Positions 33,079-43,517 of a stretch of DNA of 48,559 nucleotides are shown here, piece after piece. The notes beneath the pieces were generated by a model. That model made no database searches and had not been told where the DNA came from. It saw only the letters and a program-made list of their open reading frames with translations. Numbering within the stretch: position 1 is the first letter of the stretch; each line of letters opens with the position of its first letter. A program made the translations under genes and the position numbers. The stretch comes from Arcicella rosea (lineage in GTDB: Bacteria > Bacteroidota > Bacteroidia > Cytophagales > Spirosomataceae), in the NCBI RefSeq assembly GCF_014204325.1, contig NZ_JACHKT010000038.1:1-48559 (forward strand), written 5' to 3'.

Positions 33079-34608
33079 TTATTCCCACTCAATCGTTGCT
33101 GGTGGTTTTGACGAAATATCATAAACTACTCTGTTTACACCTTTTACTTTATTGATAATTTCGTTAGAAATCTCTGCTAAAAACTCATAAGGTAAATGAC
33201 ACCAGTCTGCCGTCATACCGTCAACAGATGAAACCGCTCTCAACGCTACTACTCTTTCATAAGTACGCTCATCGCCCATCACACCTACTGATTGAATCGG
33301 TAATAACATCGCACCTGCTTGCCAAACGTTATCGTAGAAGCCTTTATTTTTCAATCCATTGATAAAAATATGGTCAACTTCTTGTAAAATCTGTACTTTT
33401 TCTGCCGTAACATCACCCAAAATTCTAATTCCTAAACCTGGTCCAGGGAATGGATGACGACCCAAAATAAATTGTGGAATTTCTAATGTTTTTCCCACCA
33501 AACGTACTTCGTCTTTGAACAAAGTTTTTAGTGGCTCAACAATTTTCAATTTCATATAATCAGGTAAACCGCCAACATTGTGGTGAGATTTTATCGTTTG
33601 TGAAGGACCTCCACTAACTGAAACAGATTCAATAATATCCGGATAGATTGTTCCTTGTCCTAACCATTTTACATCTTCAATTAAATGAGATTCTTGGTCG
33701 AAAACGTCGATAAATACTTTACCAATCGCTTTACGTTTTGCTTCTGGGTCACTTAAACCTGCCAATGCGGTATAAAATTGTTCTTTCGCATCAACACCTT
33801 TTACATTCAAACCAAGATTTTTGTATGAATCCAGAACGTCTTCAAATTCATTCTTTCTCAATAAACCATTGTCAACAAAAATACAGTAAAGGTTTTTGCC
33901 AATCGCTTTGTGAATCAAAACCGCTGCAACAGAGCTATCTACTCCACCCGAAAGTCCTAAAACTACTTTATCGTCGCCTAATTGTGCTTTCAATTCAGCT
34001 ACAGTTATGTCAACGAATGAATCTGCCGTCCAATCTTGAGAACATCCGCAAACGCCAATTACGAAGTTTTTCAACATCGTTTTTCCTTCTAAAGAGTGCG
34101 TTACTTCTGGGTGAAATTGGATACCGTAAGTTTGTTCTCCTTTGATATGGAAAGCGGCAATTTTTACTGATTCTGTTGAACCAATGATTTCAAAATCTTC
34201 TGGAATCGACATGATGGTATCTCCGTGCGACATCCAAACTTGGTTGTTTTCAGAAACATCGTTCAACAATGGATTTTCGGCTACTTTTTGCAATTTAGCT
34301 CTTCCGTACTCACGATGTCCAGCATTATAAACTTCTCCACCGCTTGTAAAAGCCAATAATTGAGCTCCATAGCAAATGCCTAATACAGGTAATTTACCTC
34401 TAAAAAGACTCAAATCCACTCGTGGAGAGTCTTCATCACGCACAGAACATGGGCTTCCTGATAGAATTACGCCTTTTACGTCTTCGCCAATCGCTGGAAT
34501 TTTATTGTATGGATGGATTTCGCAATAAATATTAAGTTCACGAACTCTACGGGCAATTAACTGAGTGACTTGTGAACCAAAGTCGAGGATAAGAATTTTT
34601 TCGGACAT
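33079..34608 (-). CDS. guaA: GMP synthase (glutamine-hydrolysing)
   Basis: The enzyme converts XMP to GMP using glutamine and ATP. The class I amidotransferase domain (1-190) has the nucleophile Cys79 in GICYGAQ and the His/Glu pair in QFHPEVTHS. The ATP-pyrophosphatase domain has the P-loop LSGGVDSSV (about 220-228), and the dimerisation domain is complete to the C-terminal PPATIEWE that all GuaA proteins share. The length of 509 residues is standard. The start [13 protein letters not shown] is fixed by the family N-terminus. It forms a single-gene unit with a terminator behind it. Confidence 0.98.
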   Translation of the reverse strand: MSEKILILDFGSQVTQLIARRVRELNIYCEIHPYNKIPAIGEDVKGVILSGSPCSVRDEDSPRVDLSLFRGKLPVLGICYGAQLLAFTSGGEVYNAGHREYGRAKLQKVAENPLLNDVSENNQVWMSHGDTIMSIPEDFEIIGSTESVKIAAFHIKGEQTYGIQFHPEVTHSLEGKTMLKNFVIGVCGCSQDWTADSFVDITVAELKAQLGDDKVVLGLSGGVDSSVAAVLIHKAIGKNLYCIFVDNGLLRKNEFEDVLDSYKNLGLNVKGVDAKEQFYTALAGLSDPEAKRKAIGKVFIDVFDQESHLIEDVKWLGQGTIYPDIIESVSVSGGPSQTIKSHHNVGGLPDYMKLKIVEPLKTLFKDEVRLVGKTLEIPQFILGRHPFPGPGLGIRILGDVTAEKVQILQEVDHIFINGLKNKGFYDNVWQAGAMLLPIQSVGVMGDERTYERVVALRAVSSVDGMTADWCHLPYEFLAEISNEIINKVKGVNRVVYDISSKPPATIEWE

Positions 34609-34674
34609 TTTTCGATTTCGGATTGCTGAATTCGGATAGCAGAAAGAAGCGACCCGAAAACTATGCTAAAAAAT

Positions 34675-34705
34675 AAACCGCAAATTTCGGGAAAATTTGC
34701 GGTTT
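34675..34705 (-). terminator. Terminator of the MBOAT operon
   Basis: AAACCGCAAATTT (34675-34687) pairs perfectly with AAATTTGCGGTTT (34693-34705) over a 5-base loop. On the minus strand it is followed by ATTTTTTAGC. Confidence 0.8.
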
Positions 34706-34748
34706 TGGAGTAATATATTTTACTTTTTTTGAAAAATCTCTTCAGAAC

Positions 34749-36224
34749 TTAAAATTGAAAATAAATAAACTGCGACGGTGCATCGAACATTCCTAAGAAA
34801 AGTATCGCCAAAATGATACCATAATAGAGTATCCAACGAAACAAAACTGGTTGCTGATTCAACACCGTTCTTAAACTTTGTCCTCTTTGGAAATAATGCA
34901 CCGTTTCCATAACAATTAAAGCAAAAACTACCATTGCAAAATTGGAAATGCCTTGACCCAAAAAGATATTTTTTTCAATAAAACCTCTATTACTTATCTG
35001 CGAAAGCTGTTCACCAATTCCTGTAAATAAATGAGTTGCGATATAATAAGCCGTTTTAAAATCAACTGCACGGAAGAAAATCCATGCAAAACTTGTCAAG
35101 CAAAAAACAGTTGAAATCTGAATAATTTTATAGAAAAAAGGTGACTTTTTAATCCCGATTATTGCTACAATTTTATTTCTATAGTCAACAGTAAGGTTAG
35201 CAAAAATCAAGAAAAAACCGTGCATAGCTCCCCAAATAACAAAATTCCAACTCGCTCCATGCCAAATGCCTGACATTAAAAAAACGATGAAAACATTGTA
35301 TTCTCTTCGCCATTTTGAAACTCTATTTCCACCCATTGAAATATACAGATAGTCACGAAACCAAGTAGAAAGCGAAATATGCCAACGACGCCAAAATTCT
35401 GAAATAGTTTTTGAAAAGTAAGGACGGTCAAAATTTTTCATTAAATCAAAACCCATTACTTGTGCAGAACCCAAAGCGATGTCGGAATATCCTGAAAAAT
35501 CACAAAAAATTTGAATTGAAAAAAGCGAAGTCGCTACCAAAAGTGGAATACCTTTTTGCTCAAAAGGATTATCATACACTTGATTCACCATCACCGCCAA
35601 GCGGTCGGCAATTACCACTTTTTTGAACATTCCCCAAACCATCAATTTTAATCCATCGGTTACTCTTTGATAATCGAAATCAAATTTCTCATAAAACTGA
35701 TGCAATACATTTTGTGGTCTTTCAATCGGGCCAGCTACTAATTGCGGGTAAAACATCACGTACAAAGAGTAAATACCAAAATGTCTTTCTGCTTTTTGTT
35801 TGCCACGATATACTTCAATCGTATAAGACATCGCCTGAAAAGTATGAAATGACAAACCGATTGGTAATAAAATTTTGAGATATGGAATCGGATTTTCAAG
35901 GGCAAAACCTTTGAGTAAAAAGCTGATATTTTCGTTCAAAAAGTTATAATATTTAAACACAGCCAACACACCAATATTGGTAATGAGGCTCATTGTTAAA
36001 AACATTTTCCGCCTACTTCCCTCCGACTGCTCGATGTAAATACCAGCGTAATAGTCAATCACAATCGTGAAACCCAAAATCAGCATATAAATCGGCACGA
36101 AAGCCATGTAAAAATAACAGCTCGCTACCAACAATAACAGCCAACGAAAACGATACGGCATTAAAAAATAGAGTATCGTTACGACGGGAAAAAAGATTAA
36201 AAATTCTAATGAATTAAATAACAT
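34749..36224 (-). CDS. MBOAT family O-acyltransferase (AlgI-like)
   Basis: An integral membrane acyltransferase of 491 residues with about ten to twelve membrane segments. The catalytic His322 lies in SGIWHGASWNF, the MBOAT signature. Other AlgI-type blocks are QLVAGPIERPQ and FCDFSGYSDIALG. AlgI-like proteins pass acetyl groups across the membrane to a periplasmic transferase that decorates a polysaccharide. The SGNH protein at 38377-39351 on the same strand is the probable partner, with a membrane glycosyltransferase gene in between. The polymer is not known; it could be a capsule, exopolysaccharide or cell-wall glycan. Confidence 0.93.
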   Translation of the reverse strand: MLFNSLEFLIFFPVVTILYFLMPYRFRWLLLLVASCYFYMAFVPIYMLILGFTIVIDYYAGIYIEQSEGSRRKMFLTMSLITNIGVLAVFKYYNFLNENISFLLKGFALENPIPYLKILLPIGLSFHTFQAMSYTIEVYRGKQKAERHFGIYSLYVMFYPQLVAGPIERPQNVLHQFYEKFDFDYQRVTDGLKLMVWGMFKKVVIADRLAVMVNQVYDNPFEQKGIPLLVATSLFSIQIFCDFSGYSDIALGSAQVMGFDLMKNFDRPYFSKTISEFWRRWHISLSTWFRDYLYISMGGNRVSKWRREYNVFIVFLMSGIWHGASWNFVIWGAMHGFFLIFANLTVDYRNKIVAIIGIKKSPFFYKIIQISTVFCLTSFAWIFFRAVDFKTAYYIATHLFTGIGEQLSQISNRGFIEKNIFLGQGISNFAMVVFALIVMETVHYFQRGQSLRTVLNQQPVLFRWILYYGIILAILFLGMFDAPSQFIYFQF

Positions 36225-36316
36225 AATTTTTGAAAGCCCAAATCAGTTTTTCGTGCTTTGGTATAAAGATTTTTCAACGAGATATGTTGATATTTTAAAG
36301 GCTTATGCCCAATTTA

Positions 36317-38272
36317 TTATCTTTTATAAATACTTAAATATTTACCTGACGATATTTTCTGATAAATATGTTGATGATATTGTATTTCTTGAGCTGTACT
36401 TCTACTTGAAACAATGGCTTCTGGCAAGAATGTTTTACTTTCTAACTTTCCTAAAATGCCTTTCACAGCAATTTGGCGTACTTCTATGCCTTCGGGAATT
36501 AATACTCTGAGCATTAAATAATCTTTGTCGTCTTCAAGTAATTCTAAGCCAACCGATTTGAAATGATTTTTCAGGATAATATCATTAGTTGCCAAAAAAT
36601 CTGCAGCTTGAATATCCAGACCTTCATGCGTAAGTACATCTTGGTAAGTAGCATCAAGAATACTCTTTTTTTGATACAAAGACAAAGCCCCAGATTTTTC
36701 GTTTAATGGTACAAATTTCTTAGCAAGCATCGTCAGTCCATGAAACGAAAGAATTGGTTTCTGAAAATTCAAGAGTAAAAAAGGTAAAGTAGCCAAGCTT
36801 AATACGATAGCAATTGGTTTTATCACCTTTCTTTCGCCAATTACTAAGGCACAAAAACATGAAATTAACAAGAAAAAAGGACTATGCAAACGACTCCCGA
36901 AAAGCTGAAATCTCAGTAAAGCACAAAACATGATAAATCCCAACACACAAGCACACCAAAATAAACTAAGTGTTTGTTGTTTTTTTACTTTCAGAAAATA
37001 GAAAAATGAAACAAATACGATGAGTAAAAAATGTAGGAAATTCCCAGAGAAATCTTCGGTAGTAGTGAATCTTGGAATTTTAAAAACACTGTCTTCGCCA
37101 AAAGTAGTCAGAGGGTCTGAAATGCTAATTCCTAAAAAATCATGAAGTGTCAGTAAAATATTCATCCAAAAATTATTCCAAATATTTCCTGGTGAGTGCA
37201 TTCCAATATGCAAAGCAATTTGACGAGTAATATTTGAAATTAAAGCCGCTGGAGAGTGATTTTCCAAAGAAATTCTGTCAGAAGCATGACCGAGTGGGTC
37301 ATGGAAAATCACCCAATTTCTGGCATAATATCCCAAATTAATCGTAACACTTAGCATTACAATTAGGATAAGCCCAATCCAAATCTTAGATGATTTCCAC
37401 CATTTTTTTTCCAACAAAACACGAAAAGCCAGCCAAAGACAAAATGGAAAAAGAAAAATATAACCCGTTCCTTTGGTCAACTCTGCTAAACCTAAACTCA
37501 ACCCGAAGTAAATGGCATTTTCTAGCGAAAATTCTTGAACATATTTGAAAGAAAAGTAAACTCCACAAACTACAAAAAACGAAACGACTAAATCATTTTG
37601 TGTAGAAGTAGCTTGAAGCACAATCATCGGAATTGTTGCTACAATCAATGCACCAAACCATTGGGTTTTGATACTTCCACCTAGTTGTTTTATCAACAAT
37701 GAACAAGCTGCAATCCCGCCCAAAAAACTAAACCATTGTACCAAATTGGCTGCAAAATCAGATTTACCCAAAACATACAAATGAAGGATAACAAATTCTG
37801 AAAAAATATTGTAGGCTACTTGTCGGTGATTGTTGGTTGCAAAATGAGTAAGATGTTCATTTTGAAGCCAATACACAATTCTTGATAAATGATAGGTAAG
37901 AGAATCTGTATTATTGACTGGAGAAATCAGTGCCAAGAAAAGCGTGATACTCAAAATGATAAAAATAGGAATTAAAAAAAGACTTACGCCAGCACTTTCT
38001 TTTTTAATCTTTTCAATCAATTCAATTACTTTCTCTTTTCGATTTACGTGTTTTGTTAAACGAAATAGTAAGAAAGCTATGAGCAAAATCCAAAAACCAA
38101 AAATATAAGCGAAGTTGATTTTGAAGCAAAGATTTAAAATTTCTGTACTAAAAACCATCGCAACAGAGTTCAGTAACAATGCTTTTATCAAAGATTCCCT
38201 GATTTGCTTTGAAGTAAAATATCCATCAAAAAAAACTAAAGTAATGGCAAGTAAAATAATAAAATTAAGCAT
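36317..38272 (-). CDS. Membrane glycosyltransferase (GT-C, ArnT/PMT-like)
   Basis: A 651-residue integral membrane protein with about twelve membrane helices. It resembles glycosyltransferase family 39 and related GT-C enzymes, which move sugars from polyprenyl phosphates on the outer face of the inner membrane. The first periplasmic loop has the acidic start NNTDSLTYHLSRIVYWLQN, where Asp is the expected catalytic residue. The segment FATNNHRQVAYNIFSEFVIL follows. The last 130 residues form a soluble periplasmic domain. It lies between the SGNH and MBOAT genes, so it probably adds a sugar to the same surface polymer. The acceptor and donor are unknown. Confidence 0.75.
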   Translation of the reverse strand: MLNFIILLAITLVFFDGYFTSKQIRESLIKALLLNSVAMVFSTEILNLCFKINFAYIFGFWILLIAFLLFRLTKHVNRKEKVIELIEKIKKESAGVSLFLIPIFIILSITLFLALISPVNNTDSLTYHLSRIVYWLQNEHLTHFATNNHRQVAYNIFSEFVILHLYVLGKSDFAANLVQWFSFLGGIAACSLLIKQLGGSIKTQWFGALIVATIPMIVLQATSTQNDLVVSFFVVCGVYFSFKYVQEFSLENAIYFGLSLGLAELTKGTGYIFLFPFCLWLAFRVLLEKKWWKSSKIWIGLILIVMLSVTINLGYYARNWVIFHDPLGHASDRISLENHSPAALISNITRQIALHIGMHSPGNIWNNFWMNILLTLHDFLGISISDPLTTFGEDSVFKIPRFTTTEDFSGNFLHFLLIVFVSFFYFLKVKKQQTLSLFWCACVLGFIMFCALLRFQLFGSRLHSPFFLLISCFCALVIGERKVIKPIAIVLSLATLPFLLLNFQKPILSFHGLTMLAKKFVPLNEKSGALSLYQKKSILDATYQDVLTHEGLDIQAADFLATNDIILKNHFKSVGLELLEDDKDYLMLRVLIPEGIEVRQIAVKGILGKLESKTFLPEAIVSSRSTAQEIQYHQHIYQKISSGKYLSIYKR

Positions 38273-38376
38273 TGATTTGAATATTTTAAGGTACTTTACA
38301 AAGGCAGTAAGGAGGTGTGTTTGTACCTGTTTTTCACTACAATCATTGATTTCGATGCGAAGTTAGTGATAATAAC

Positions 38377-39351
38377 TTATTCTGGAATCTCATTTTTTTG
38401 AGGAAATCCGTTATTCTCAAATAGCTCTAAAAGTCTTTTTGTAAAAATTTCTCTTCCTTTTGCATTTGGGTGATAAGCATTATCATAAAAAAAAGCATCG
38501 TCCATCAAAGCATTTTCTGCTGTTCCTAAAATCGGAATTTTTAGTTCTTTTTGAAGCTGTTGACTTATTTTACGAATCGTGTCCATATTTTCTTCATAGC
38601 TTTTTTGTGCTAAACATGGAAAAGTAAAATACACTTTCGCTCCTTTTTTTTGTGCAAAAGCATAAAAATCGTTCAAATCTTTAATTTGTTCAGTAAAATC
38701 TGATGATGATAAGATTGGATAGACAATTTCAGTTTTAGGATTATTCAAATGGCAGAGTAAATCACCTTTGGGCGAAAAACAGTTTCTATAAAAAATAGAA
38801 GTAGTATCGGCAATACTAATTGGTTTACTTCTTGAATGATTGATGGCTTCACCGATAATTAATCTACAATCCGTCAGCCGGTGTACAGCATAAGCTCCCA
38901 TTTTTTCCGTAATGGATAGAAAGTGAATCCACTCTTTTGAAGGCGGATAAAAATCGGCAGCAATTAATTGTTCATCATATTTTCCTTCAGAAGTAACCAT
39001 GTACTCTAAACTTAACAATACGACATCGCCTTTTTTTAGATACGTTTTCAGCTCTTCCATCATGTAGCGACTACCGAAATTGTAATGCAAAGCGGCATTG
39101 ACTACGGGCAATTTCAAATCGTTTTCAAGTAAATCGCTATCGATTCCAAATGCCATACTTGAGCCACTCATCAACACCAATCTAGGAGTTGGTACGGTAG
39201 CCAGCATCTTAGTTTTGTCTATAATGGTTGCGATATACGCATTTTGTGAGCGAGGGTCAAGGCGTAAATCCAATTTCCTTGCTCCATCAATGGCAATTAA
39301 TGGCAAAAAACCAATCAAAAACAGTTTTATGAAGAACTTTAGGAGTTTCAA
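38377..39351 (-). CDS. SGNH/AlgX-like O-acetyl transfer protein
   Basis: A 324-residue protein with one N-terminal membrane anchor (LLKFFIKLFLIGFLPLIAI) and a periplasmic SGNH-hydrolase-like domain. The nucleophile Ser is in LMSGSSMAFGID, the Asn block is ALHYNFGSR, and the Asp/His pair is in YDNAYHPNAKG. Such proteins accept acetyl groups from an MBOAT partner and transfer them to a glycan. It is first in an apparent operon with the GT-C protein and MBOAT, spaced by 104 and 92 bp. Compared with AlgX it is shorter and has no carbohydrate-binding tail. Confidence 0.78.
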   Translation of the reverse strand: MKLLKFFIKLFLIGFLPLIAIDGARKLDLRLDPRSQNAYIATIIDKTKMLATVPTPRLVLMSGSSMAFGIDSDLLENDLKLPVVNAALHYNFGSRYMMEELKTYLKKGDVVLLSLEYMVTSEGKYDEQLIAADFYPPSKEWIHFLSITEKMGAYAVHRLTDCRLIIGEAINHSRSKPISIADTTSIFYRNCFSPKGDLLCHLNNPKTEIVYPILSSSDFTEQIKDLNDFYAFAQKKGAKVYFTFPCLAQKSYEENMDTIRKISQQLQKELKIPILGTAENALMDDAFFYDNAYHPNAKGREIFTKRLLELFENNGFPQKNEIPE

Positions 39352-39400
39352 AATGTGTGATTTATTTAATGTTAATTAATCGTCATAATTACTCAAAGGC

Positions 39401-40579
39401 TTATTCAGCATAGAGCAAGTACTTTTTTCTGATTACTTTATACGCTTCTAAATCTTTTTGCCAAGTAGCACGAATTTCTGCTTCTGTTTTTCCTGCAATA
39501 ATTTGTTTGCGTAAATCATCTGAACCTGCTAATCTGTCGAACGAAGAAATACTGGTAAAGAATTTAGTTTTATCCGTCGCTTTTTGATAGAAATAAAGAA
39601 CATATTTTAAAGTAAAACCTTCTTTTCGGGCATCTACTTTGGTTAAATCTAAACCGTAGCAAAGTTTATCTTTTTGTGGTGGATTTTTGGCACCAGGTTT
39701 ATCTACAGGGGTAAAAGTAAAAGTCCCATTTGCAGGATTTGGCGAACCAATTACTTGAAATTGTGTATCAGTTCCACGTCCAACGCTTACTTCTGTTCCT
39801 TCAAAAAAGCAAATAGAAGGATATAAAAGTATAGATTGTAAATTTGGTAAATTTGGCGAAGGGGCAATTGGTAAAGTATAAGGCGTTGAATGCTTGTAAT
39901 TTAAACATTTTACTACTTTCAAATTGGCTTTCACGCCATCTTTTAGCCAACCTTCTTGATTAATCATTTCAGCTAATTCGCCAACGGTGCAACCATGTAC
40001 CACTGGCACAGGATTCAATCCTACAAATGACGCAAATTTTTTATCTAAAACTGGCCCATCCACAAGATGACCCATCGGATTAGGTCGGTCAAGAACCAGT
40101 ATTTCTTTGCCATTTTCAGCACAAGCTTCCATTACATAGTGCATTGTAGAAGTATAAGTATAAAATCTCGCTCCAACATCTTGAATATCAAAAATCACAA
40201 CATCAATTCCTTCTAATTGTGCTACGCTTGGCTTTTTATTTGAACCATATAAAGAAACAATTGGCAAGCCTGTTTTTTTGTCAATGCCATTGGCTACGTG
40301 TTCGCCAGCATCTGCTGTTCCTCTGAAACCATGTTCTGGGGCAAAAATCGTTTTCACTTTCACGCCTAATGAAATCAAAGAATCTGCCAAATGCGTTTTC
40401 CCAATCACAGAAGTATGATTTACCACCAAAGCCACTGTTTTACCTTTCAACATGGGCAAATACAAAGCCGTTTGTTCTGCACCAGTTTTAAGCGTCTGAG
40501 CATTATTTTTCTGGATAGAAACACAAGAAATCAGCAAAAAACCTGTTAAAATGATAATTATTTTTGTTGTATGAAACAT
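39401..40579 (-). CDS. namZ: NamZ-type exo-beta-N-acetylmuramidase (DUF1343, GH171)
   Basis: This enzyme releases N-acetylmuramic acid from the non-reducing ends of peptidoglycan fragments. The frame opens at 40648, but the ATG at 40579 gives a lipoprotein signal ending LLISC (Cys19 of MFHTTKIIIILTGFLLISC). The 392-residue product shows the DUF1343 blocks ALVVNHTSVIG, FAPEHGFRG, DIQDVGARFYTYTSTMH, DRPNPMG and SLEGTEVSVGRGTD-like FEGTEVSVGRGTD. It is separated from the divergent permease gene by about 165 bp and from the SGNH gene by 49 bp on the same strand. The lipidated form is probably periplasmic. It is likely used for cell-wall recycling or scavenging. Confidence 0.88.
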   Translation of the reverse strand: MFHTTKIIIILTGFLLISCVSIQKNNAQTLKTGAEQTALYLPMLKGKTVALVVNHTSVIGKTHLADSLISLGVKVKTIFAPEHGFRGTADAGEHVANGIDKKTGLPIVSLYGSNKKPSVAQLEGIDVVIFDIQDVGARFYTYTSTMHYVMEACAENGKEILVLDRPNPMGHLVDGPVLDKKFASFVGLNPVPVVHGCTVGELAEMINQEGWLKDGVKANLKVVKCLNYKHSTPYTLPIAPSPNLPNLQSILLYPSICFFEGTEVSVGRGTDTQFQVIGSPNPANGTFTFTPVDKPGAKNPPQKDKLCYGLDLTKVDARKEGFTLKYVLYFYQKATDKTKFFTSISSFDRLAGSDDLRKQIIAGKTEAEIRATWQKDLEAYKVIRKKYLLYAE

Positions 40580-40745
40580 AAGGTAAGCTTTGTGTTGAGA
40601 GTTTTGAATGATGAAATTTAAGTTTTTAAAAGATAAAAAAGCAAGCACTTTACTAAATTACACAGAACGAAAATCGACTCATCAATTATTTTACCAGTAA
40701 AAACTACTTAATTTGTAGTCAAGAAACAAAATTACAAAATACTGC

Positions 40746-41966
40746 ATGAATTTCCCTTATTTCATTTCTCAGCGCATTCAAAATACTAAAACTACTTCTT
40801 TTTCGGGAACGGTTACTCGCATCGGTGTGGGAAGTATAGCAATTGGTTTGTCGGTGATGATTGTTGCTTTTGCAGTATTATTTGGTTTTAAAGATGCCAT
40901 TCATCAGAAGTTATTTAGCCTTACACCACATATCAAAGTTTCAAAATTTTCGGCTAATGAATCTTACGAAGAAAATCCGATTACTCAGCAAAGCGACCTT
41001 TTCAGAAATCATAAAAGCATCAAAGAAATTGCTCATATTCAAACTGCGGCTACAAAAGCAGGCATTTTGAAAACTCGTCAAGATATTTTGGGCGTGGTAA
41101 TGAAAGGCATTAATCGTGACTTTGATTTTAAAAGATTTGAACCAAATATCATCAAAGGCAAGCAAATTAGTTTCTCAAAAGATGAGTATTCAAAAGAGAT
41201 TTTAATCAGTAATATTATTGCCAACAAACTGAATTTAAGCGTTGGAAATGATGTAATTATTTACTTCTTAAACGCCCCAGACCGACCAAGAAAATTAATC
41301 GTAAAAGGTATTTATGAAACCCAAATGGAAGAGTTTGACAAAACTTTAATCATTGGCGATATTCGTTTGATACAAAAAATGAATAATTGGGGTGCAGATT
41401 CTGTGGGGAGTTATGAAATTTACATCAATGATTTTGAACAATTGGATGCAGTTACTAAAAAGATTCAGCGTAAAATTCAGCCTGATATGAAGTTAGAAAA
41501 AGTAACGACTTTGTACATGGGTTTGTTCGATTGGCTAGGAATGCTGGACAGAAATATGGTGATTTTCCTGAGCCTTATTTTATTTGTGGCGTCCTTTAAT
41601 ATGATTTCCATTTTACTGGTATTAATGTTAGAACGTACTCCGATGATTGGCGTTTTAAAAGCTTTGGGAGGAAGTAATTGGCAAATCAGAAAGATATTTT
41701 TATGGAGTGGTTTTTCGATGATTTTCAGAGGATTAATCTATGGAAATTTACTTGGAGTTGGGCTTTGTCTTTTACAAAAACAATTTAAACTCATTCCTCT
41801 TGACCCTGTGAATTACTACATGAATACTGTGCCTATTATGATGGATTGGCCAGTAATACTTTTACTGAATTTGGCTACAGTTTCATTGGTTTTGTTTGTA
41901 CTAATTATTCCTACCTTTGTTATTACTCGTATAGAACCTGTCAAAGCGATTGTTTTTAGAAAGTAA
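40746..41966 (+). CDS. LolC/LolE-type ABC transporter permease (FtsX family)
   Basis: A 406-residue membrane protein with the plan of LolC/E. One membrane segment lies at about 26-48 (VGSIAIGLSVMIVAFAVLFG). A large periplasmic MacB-like domain (50-270) is followed by three C-terminal membrane segments from about 273. The C-terminus RIEPVKAIVFRK is the usual FtsX-family end. LolCDE releases lipoproteins from the inner membrane for transport to the outer membrane. One such permease, probably with a LolD ATPase elsewhere, fits this protein, as no ATPase gene lies next to it. An alternative is a MacB-like exporter permease. It is transcribed divergently from namZ. Confidence 0.85.
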   Translation: MNFPYFISQRIQNTKTTSFSGTVTRIGVGSIAIGLSVMIVAFAVLFGFKDAIHQKLFSLTPHIKVSKFSANESYEENPITQQSDLFRNHKSIKEIAHIQTAATKAGILKTRQDILGVVMKGINRDFDFKRFEPNIIKGKQISFSKDEYSKEILISNIIANKLNLSVGNDVIIYFLNAPDRPRKLIVKGIYETQMEEFDKTLIIGDIRLIQKMNNWGADSVGSYEIYINDFEQLDAVTKKIQRKIQPDMKLEKVTTLYMGLFDWLGMLDRNMVIFLSLILFVASFNMISILLVLMLERTPMIGVLKALGGSNWQIRKIFLWSGFSMIFRGLIYGNLLGVGLCLLQKQFKLIPLDPVNYYMNTVPIMMDWPVILLLNLATVSLVLFVLIIPTFVITRIEPVKAIVFRK

Positions 41967-42011
41967 TTTGAGATTTCATCATAGTAAAAAAGTTGATTGT
42001 TATCTAAAAGC

Positions 42012-42050
42012 AAATGGGATTCCGAACAAAACAAGTTCAAAATCCCATTT
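42012..42050. terminator. Convergent hairpin between permease and ROK kinase
   Basis: AAATGGGATT (42012-42021) pairs perfectly with AATCCCATTT (42041-42050) over a 19-base loop. It lies between the two convergent genes. No strong T-run follows on either side. Confidence 0.6.
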
Positions 42051-42070
42051 CCGAAATTGATAAAATTTTA

Positions 42071-43042
42071 TTACAAAAGTGCTGCTCCAAAAACGCCAGC
42101 ACTATCGCCTAATAATGGCTTCACGATAGGAGTTGAAATCTTTTTATCATTGAAAATATACTTCTTTATTCTTTCATAGCCTTCCGTGTAAAGTAAATCT
42201 ATGTTTCCGACACCTCCACCAATTACGATTAAATCTGGATCCAACACATTAATTAATGTTGAAATCCCTCTTCCGTAATATTCCAATAATCGTTCAATGG
42301 TTGCTGTAGCAAACTCGTCGGTATTGGCTAAATAACGTTCAAGTATTTCTTTCAACTTTAGCGATTCACCACTTATTTTTTGGTAATATTTCTCAAGGGC
42401 TGGGCCAGCAATTACTTTTTCTACACAACCTGCTTTTCCACAATAACATGGCTCGCCACCTTCTTCGATAATATTATGTCCCCATTCGCCACCAATTCCA
42501 TGATGCCCAGAAATTACTTTCCCATGAACAACTAAACCACCACCAACGCCAGTTCCCATAATTACTCCAAAGACTAATTCAGCTTTTGGAAAGCTTTTCC
42601 CTGCTCCCATCAATGCTTCTGCTAGTGCAAAACAATTGGCATCATTAGCTAATTTCACAGGAATACCCAATGCTTTTTCTAAATCTTCGTGCATTGGTTG
42701 TCCGTTCATACAAACAGTATTACAGTTTTTCATGGTTAGAGTAGCTGGGTCTAAAACACCCGGCGTTGCAAAACCAATTTTAGCAGGCTGTTCGTCGATT
42801 TCCTCTATGACCAAATTAACTAATTTAACTATTTGACTAATAATATGTTGGTAGCCTTTATCGGCTTCAGTAGGAATGCGTTTTCTACAGATTACAGACA
42901 ATTCATTTGTTTTATCTAAAACGGCACATTCTATTTTTGTACCTCCTAAATCAATACCCCAAAGATGTGTAGGATTTGTAATTGATGGTTTCAAGTTTTT
43001 GGATTTATTTAATTTATAGTTTACAAATTTTAACCACCGCAA
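42071..43042 (-). CDS. ROK family sugar kinase
   Basis: A cytoplasmic kinase of the ROK family, 323 residues from the ATG at 43042. The extra N-terminus (MRWLKFVNYKLNKSKN) is unusual, and a TTG at 42994 would give a more typical start. Visible motifs are the phosphate-1 loop GIDLGGTKIE (residues 29-38), the catalytic-base region KLANDANCFALAEAL, a GTGVGGGLV phosphate-2 loop and the zinc motif GGEPCYCGKAGCVE. These fit glucokinase-like members. The substrate is probably glucose or an N-acetylated hexosamine. It faces the permease gene and has no sugar-transport neighbour. Confidence 0.9.
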   Translation of the reverse strand: MRWLKFVNYKLNKSKNLKPSITNPTHLWGIDLGGTKIECAVLDKTNELSVICRKRIPTEADKGYQHIISQIVKLVNLVIEEIDEQPAKIGFATPGVLDPATLTMKNCNTVCMNGQPMHEDLEKALGIPVKLANDANCFALAEALMGAGKSFPKAELVFGVIMGTGVGGGLVVHGKVISGHHGIGGEWGHNIIEEGGEPCYCGKAGCVEKVIAGPALEKYYQKISGESLKLKEILERYLANTDEFATATIERLLEYYGRGISTLINVLDPDLIVIGGGVGNIDLLYTEGYERIKKYIFNDKKISTPIVKPLLGDSAGVFGAALL

Positions 43043-43261
43043 ATTAACTATTTATTCTTACTTTTGGAAGAAAATCACTTTTTACACTTATTTACCCTGT
43101 AATTCAAACAATCTCCCCCAAATGAGTAGTTTTTTACTCATTTAATTTGTCATTTATCCCTATTTTGTGGAAATGGCAATACTTATGAGATAATCAATGA
43201 TGGTATAAAAATTTTAAGTTTTATAATAATAAATTCTTATTCAACTTAAACTTTTATTACT

Positions 43262-43423
43262 ATGATACGCTGGTCAATCACATTCTTAATTATTGCCTTA
43301 GTTGCAGCCGTTTTTGGTTTTGGTGGTATTGCTGCTAATGCTGCATATTTCGCTAAAATATTATTTTTTGTAGCCTTAATATTTGCCGTTTTTAGTTTTC
43401 TTAGAGGCAGAAGAAACAACTAA
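43262..43423 (+). CDS. DUF1328 small membrane protein
   Basis: A 53-residue peptide starting [21 protein letters not shown]. It is followed by [20 protein letters not shown] and ends FLRGRRNN. It has two hydrophobic helices joined by a GGIAANAA turn. This is the DUF1328/YtjA pattern (RW-x-[21 protein letters not shown]) known from many proteobacteria and Bacteroidota, and the function is unknown. The frame fills most of the gap between the ROK kinase and the transglutaminase gene and is on the same strand as the latter. Its small size is normal for the family. The start is fixed by the family N-terminus. Confidence 0.85.
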   Translation: MIRWSITFLIIALVAAVFGFGGIAANAAYFAKILFFVALIFAVFSFLRGRRNN

Positions 43424-43517
43424 TTTTTCATCATACTGGGTTTATTCAATTACTTTTAATTAAACAAAATCAAATATTTTCACAAATATCTAAACAAGAA
43501 TAAATAAAAGCTAAATC

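Noticed and set aside
33738-34145. Plus-strand frame of 135 codons
   Set aside because: It is antisense to guaA and has no family resemblance.
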